Origin: an uncultured Erysipelotrichaceae bacterium
GTDB taxonomy: Bacteria > Bacillota_I > Bacilli_A > Erysipelotrichales > Coprobacillaceae
Reading direction: 5' to 3'
Assembly (NCBI GenBank): GCA_910588075.1
Contig: CAJUOS010000058.1
Coordinates: 1-12,553 of the forward strand
Length of the DNA stretch: 12,553 nucleotides
Positions 12,501 to 12,553 of this stretch are shown here, piece by piece (positions within the stretch are counted from its first letter, which is position 1; each line of letters starts with the position of its first letter). The notes under the pieces are model-generated. The model made no database searches. It was not told the DNA's origin and was given only the letters and a program-made list of their open reading frames with translations. Position numbers and translations under genes: made by a program.

Positions 12501-12553
12501 ATGGACGCTTTTGCTGATAAGCTAGGACGCGTTGGTGCTTGGTGTGGACAAAA
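12501..12553 (+). CDS. Start of a probable PTS sugar permease (IIC), cut by the window edge
   Basis: Only 17 codons are present (M-D-A-F-A-D-K-L-G-R-V-G-A-W-C-G-Q), preceded by AAGGGAGG 8 bases upstream and a strong promoter. A short amphipathic start of this kind (M-D-x-F-x-D-K-L, then G-Q) is seen in lactose/cellobiose-type PTS IIC permeases, and GntR/UTRA genes often sit beside such transporters. The fragment is too short to prove this; the gene call itself is safe, the product is a guess. Confidence 0.6.
   Translation, partial: MDAFADKLGRVGAWCGQ

Overview
The window is AT-rich, low-GC Gram-positive (Firmicutes/Bacillota) chromosome. It has strong AGGAGG ribosome sites, short intergenic gaps and intrinsic terminators with U-runs. 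A class III (oxygen-sensitive) ribonucleotide reductase with its activase, an EF-G-like GTPase of the Firmicutes paralogue type and a coiled-coil NlpC/P60 hydrolase suggest an anaerobic gut-type bacterium. Erysipelotrichia (Coprobacillus/Thomasclavelia-like) is my best guess, but this is inference from protein style only. I see no rRNA, tRNA, CRISPR array, insertion sequence or phage gene. Twelve genes are complete and one is cut by the right edge.

Left part (1-3775, minus strand): a secreted CwlO-like peptidoglycan hydrolase (TTG start, own promoter, terminator overlapping its stop codon), and upstream of it an EF-G-like GTPase with its own promoter and terminator. The GTPase is divergent from the next operon across about 130 bp.

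Middle left (3844-5925, plus strand): a tightly coupled four-gene operon encoding a small three-helix membrane protein, a cyclophilin-type prolyl isomerase, a CPHC thioredoxin-fold protein and UDP-glucose 4-epimerase. ATGA overlaps join the last three, and a strong terminator follows. An acylphosphatase gene comes next on its own.

Centre (6226-9430): a 389-bp leader region holding a promoter-like sequence, a near-perfect 19-bp inverted repeat that looks like an intrinsic terminator or attenuator, and small palindromes, then nrdD and nrdG. An intrinsic terminator lies between nrdD and nrdG. Together they make deoxyribonucleotides without oxygen: NrdG installs the glycyl radical on NrdD.

Right part (9597-11531): a stand-alone GyrI-like ligand-binding protein behind a promoter with a 16-bp palindrome, then exoA (AP endonuclease/exonuclease III) and a YfcE-type metallophosphoesterase coupled by an ATGA overlap.

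Right edge (11571-12553): a GntR/UTRA repressor gene and the first 17 codons of a probable sugar transporter. A 17-bp palindromic motif occurs upstream of both genes (16 of 17 identical when one copy is inverted), which defines a likely operator for this regulator. This is the clearest regulatory discovery in the window. I found no convincing evidence of a wholly new multi-gene system; the odd points are regulatory layouts and some uncharacterised small proteins.
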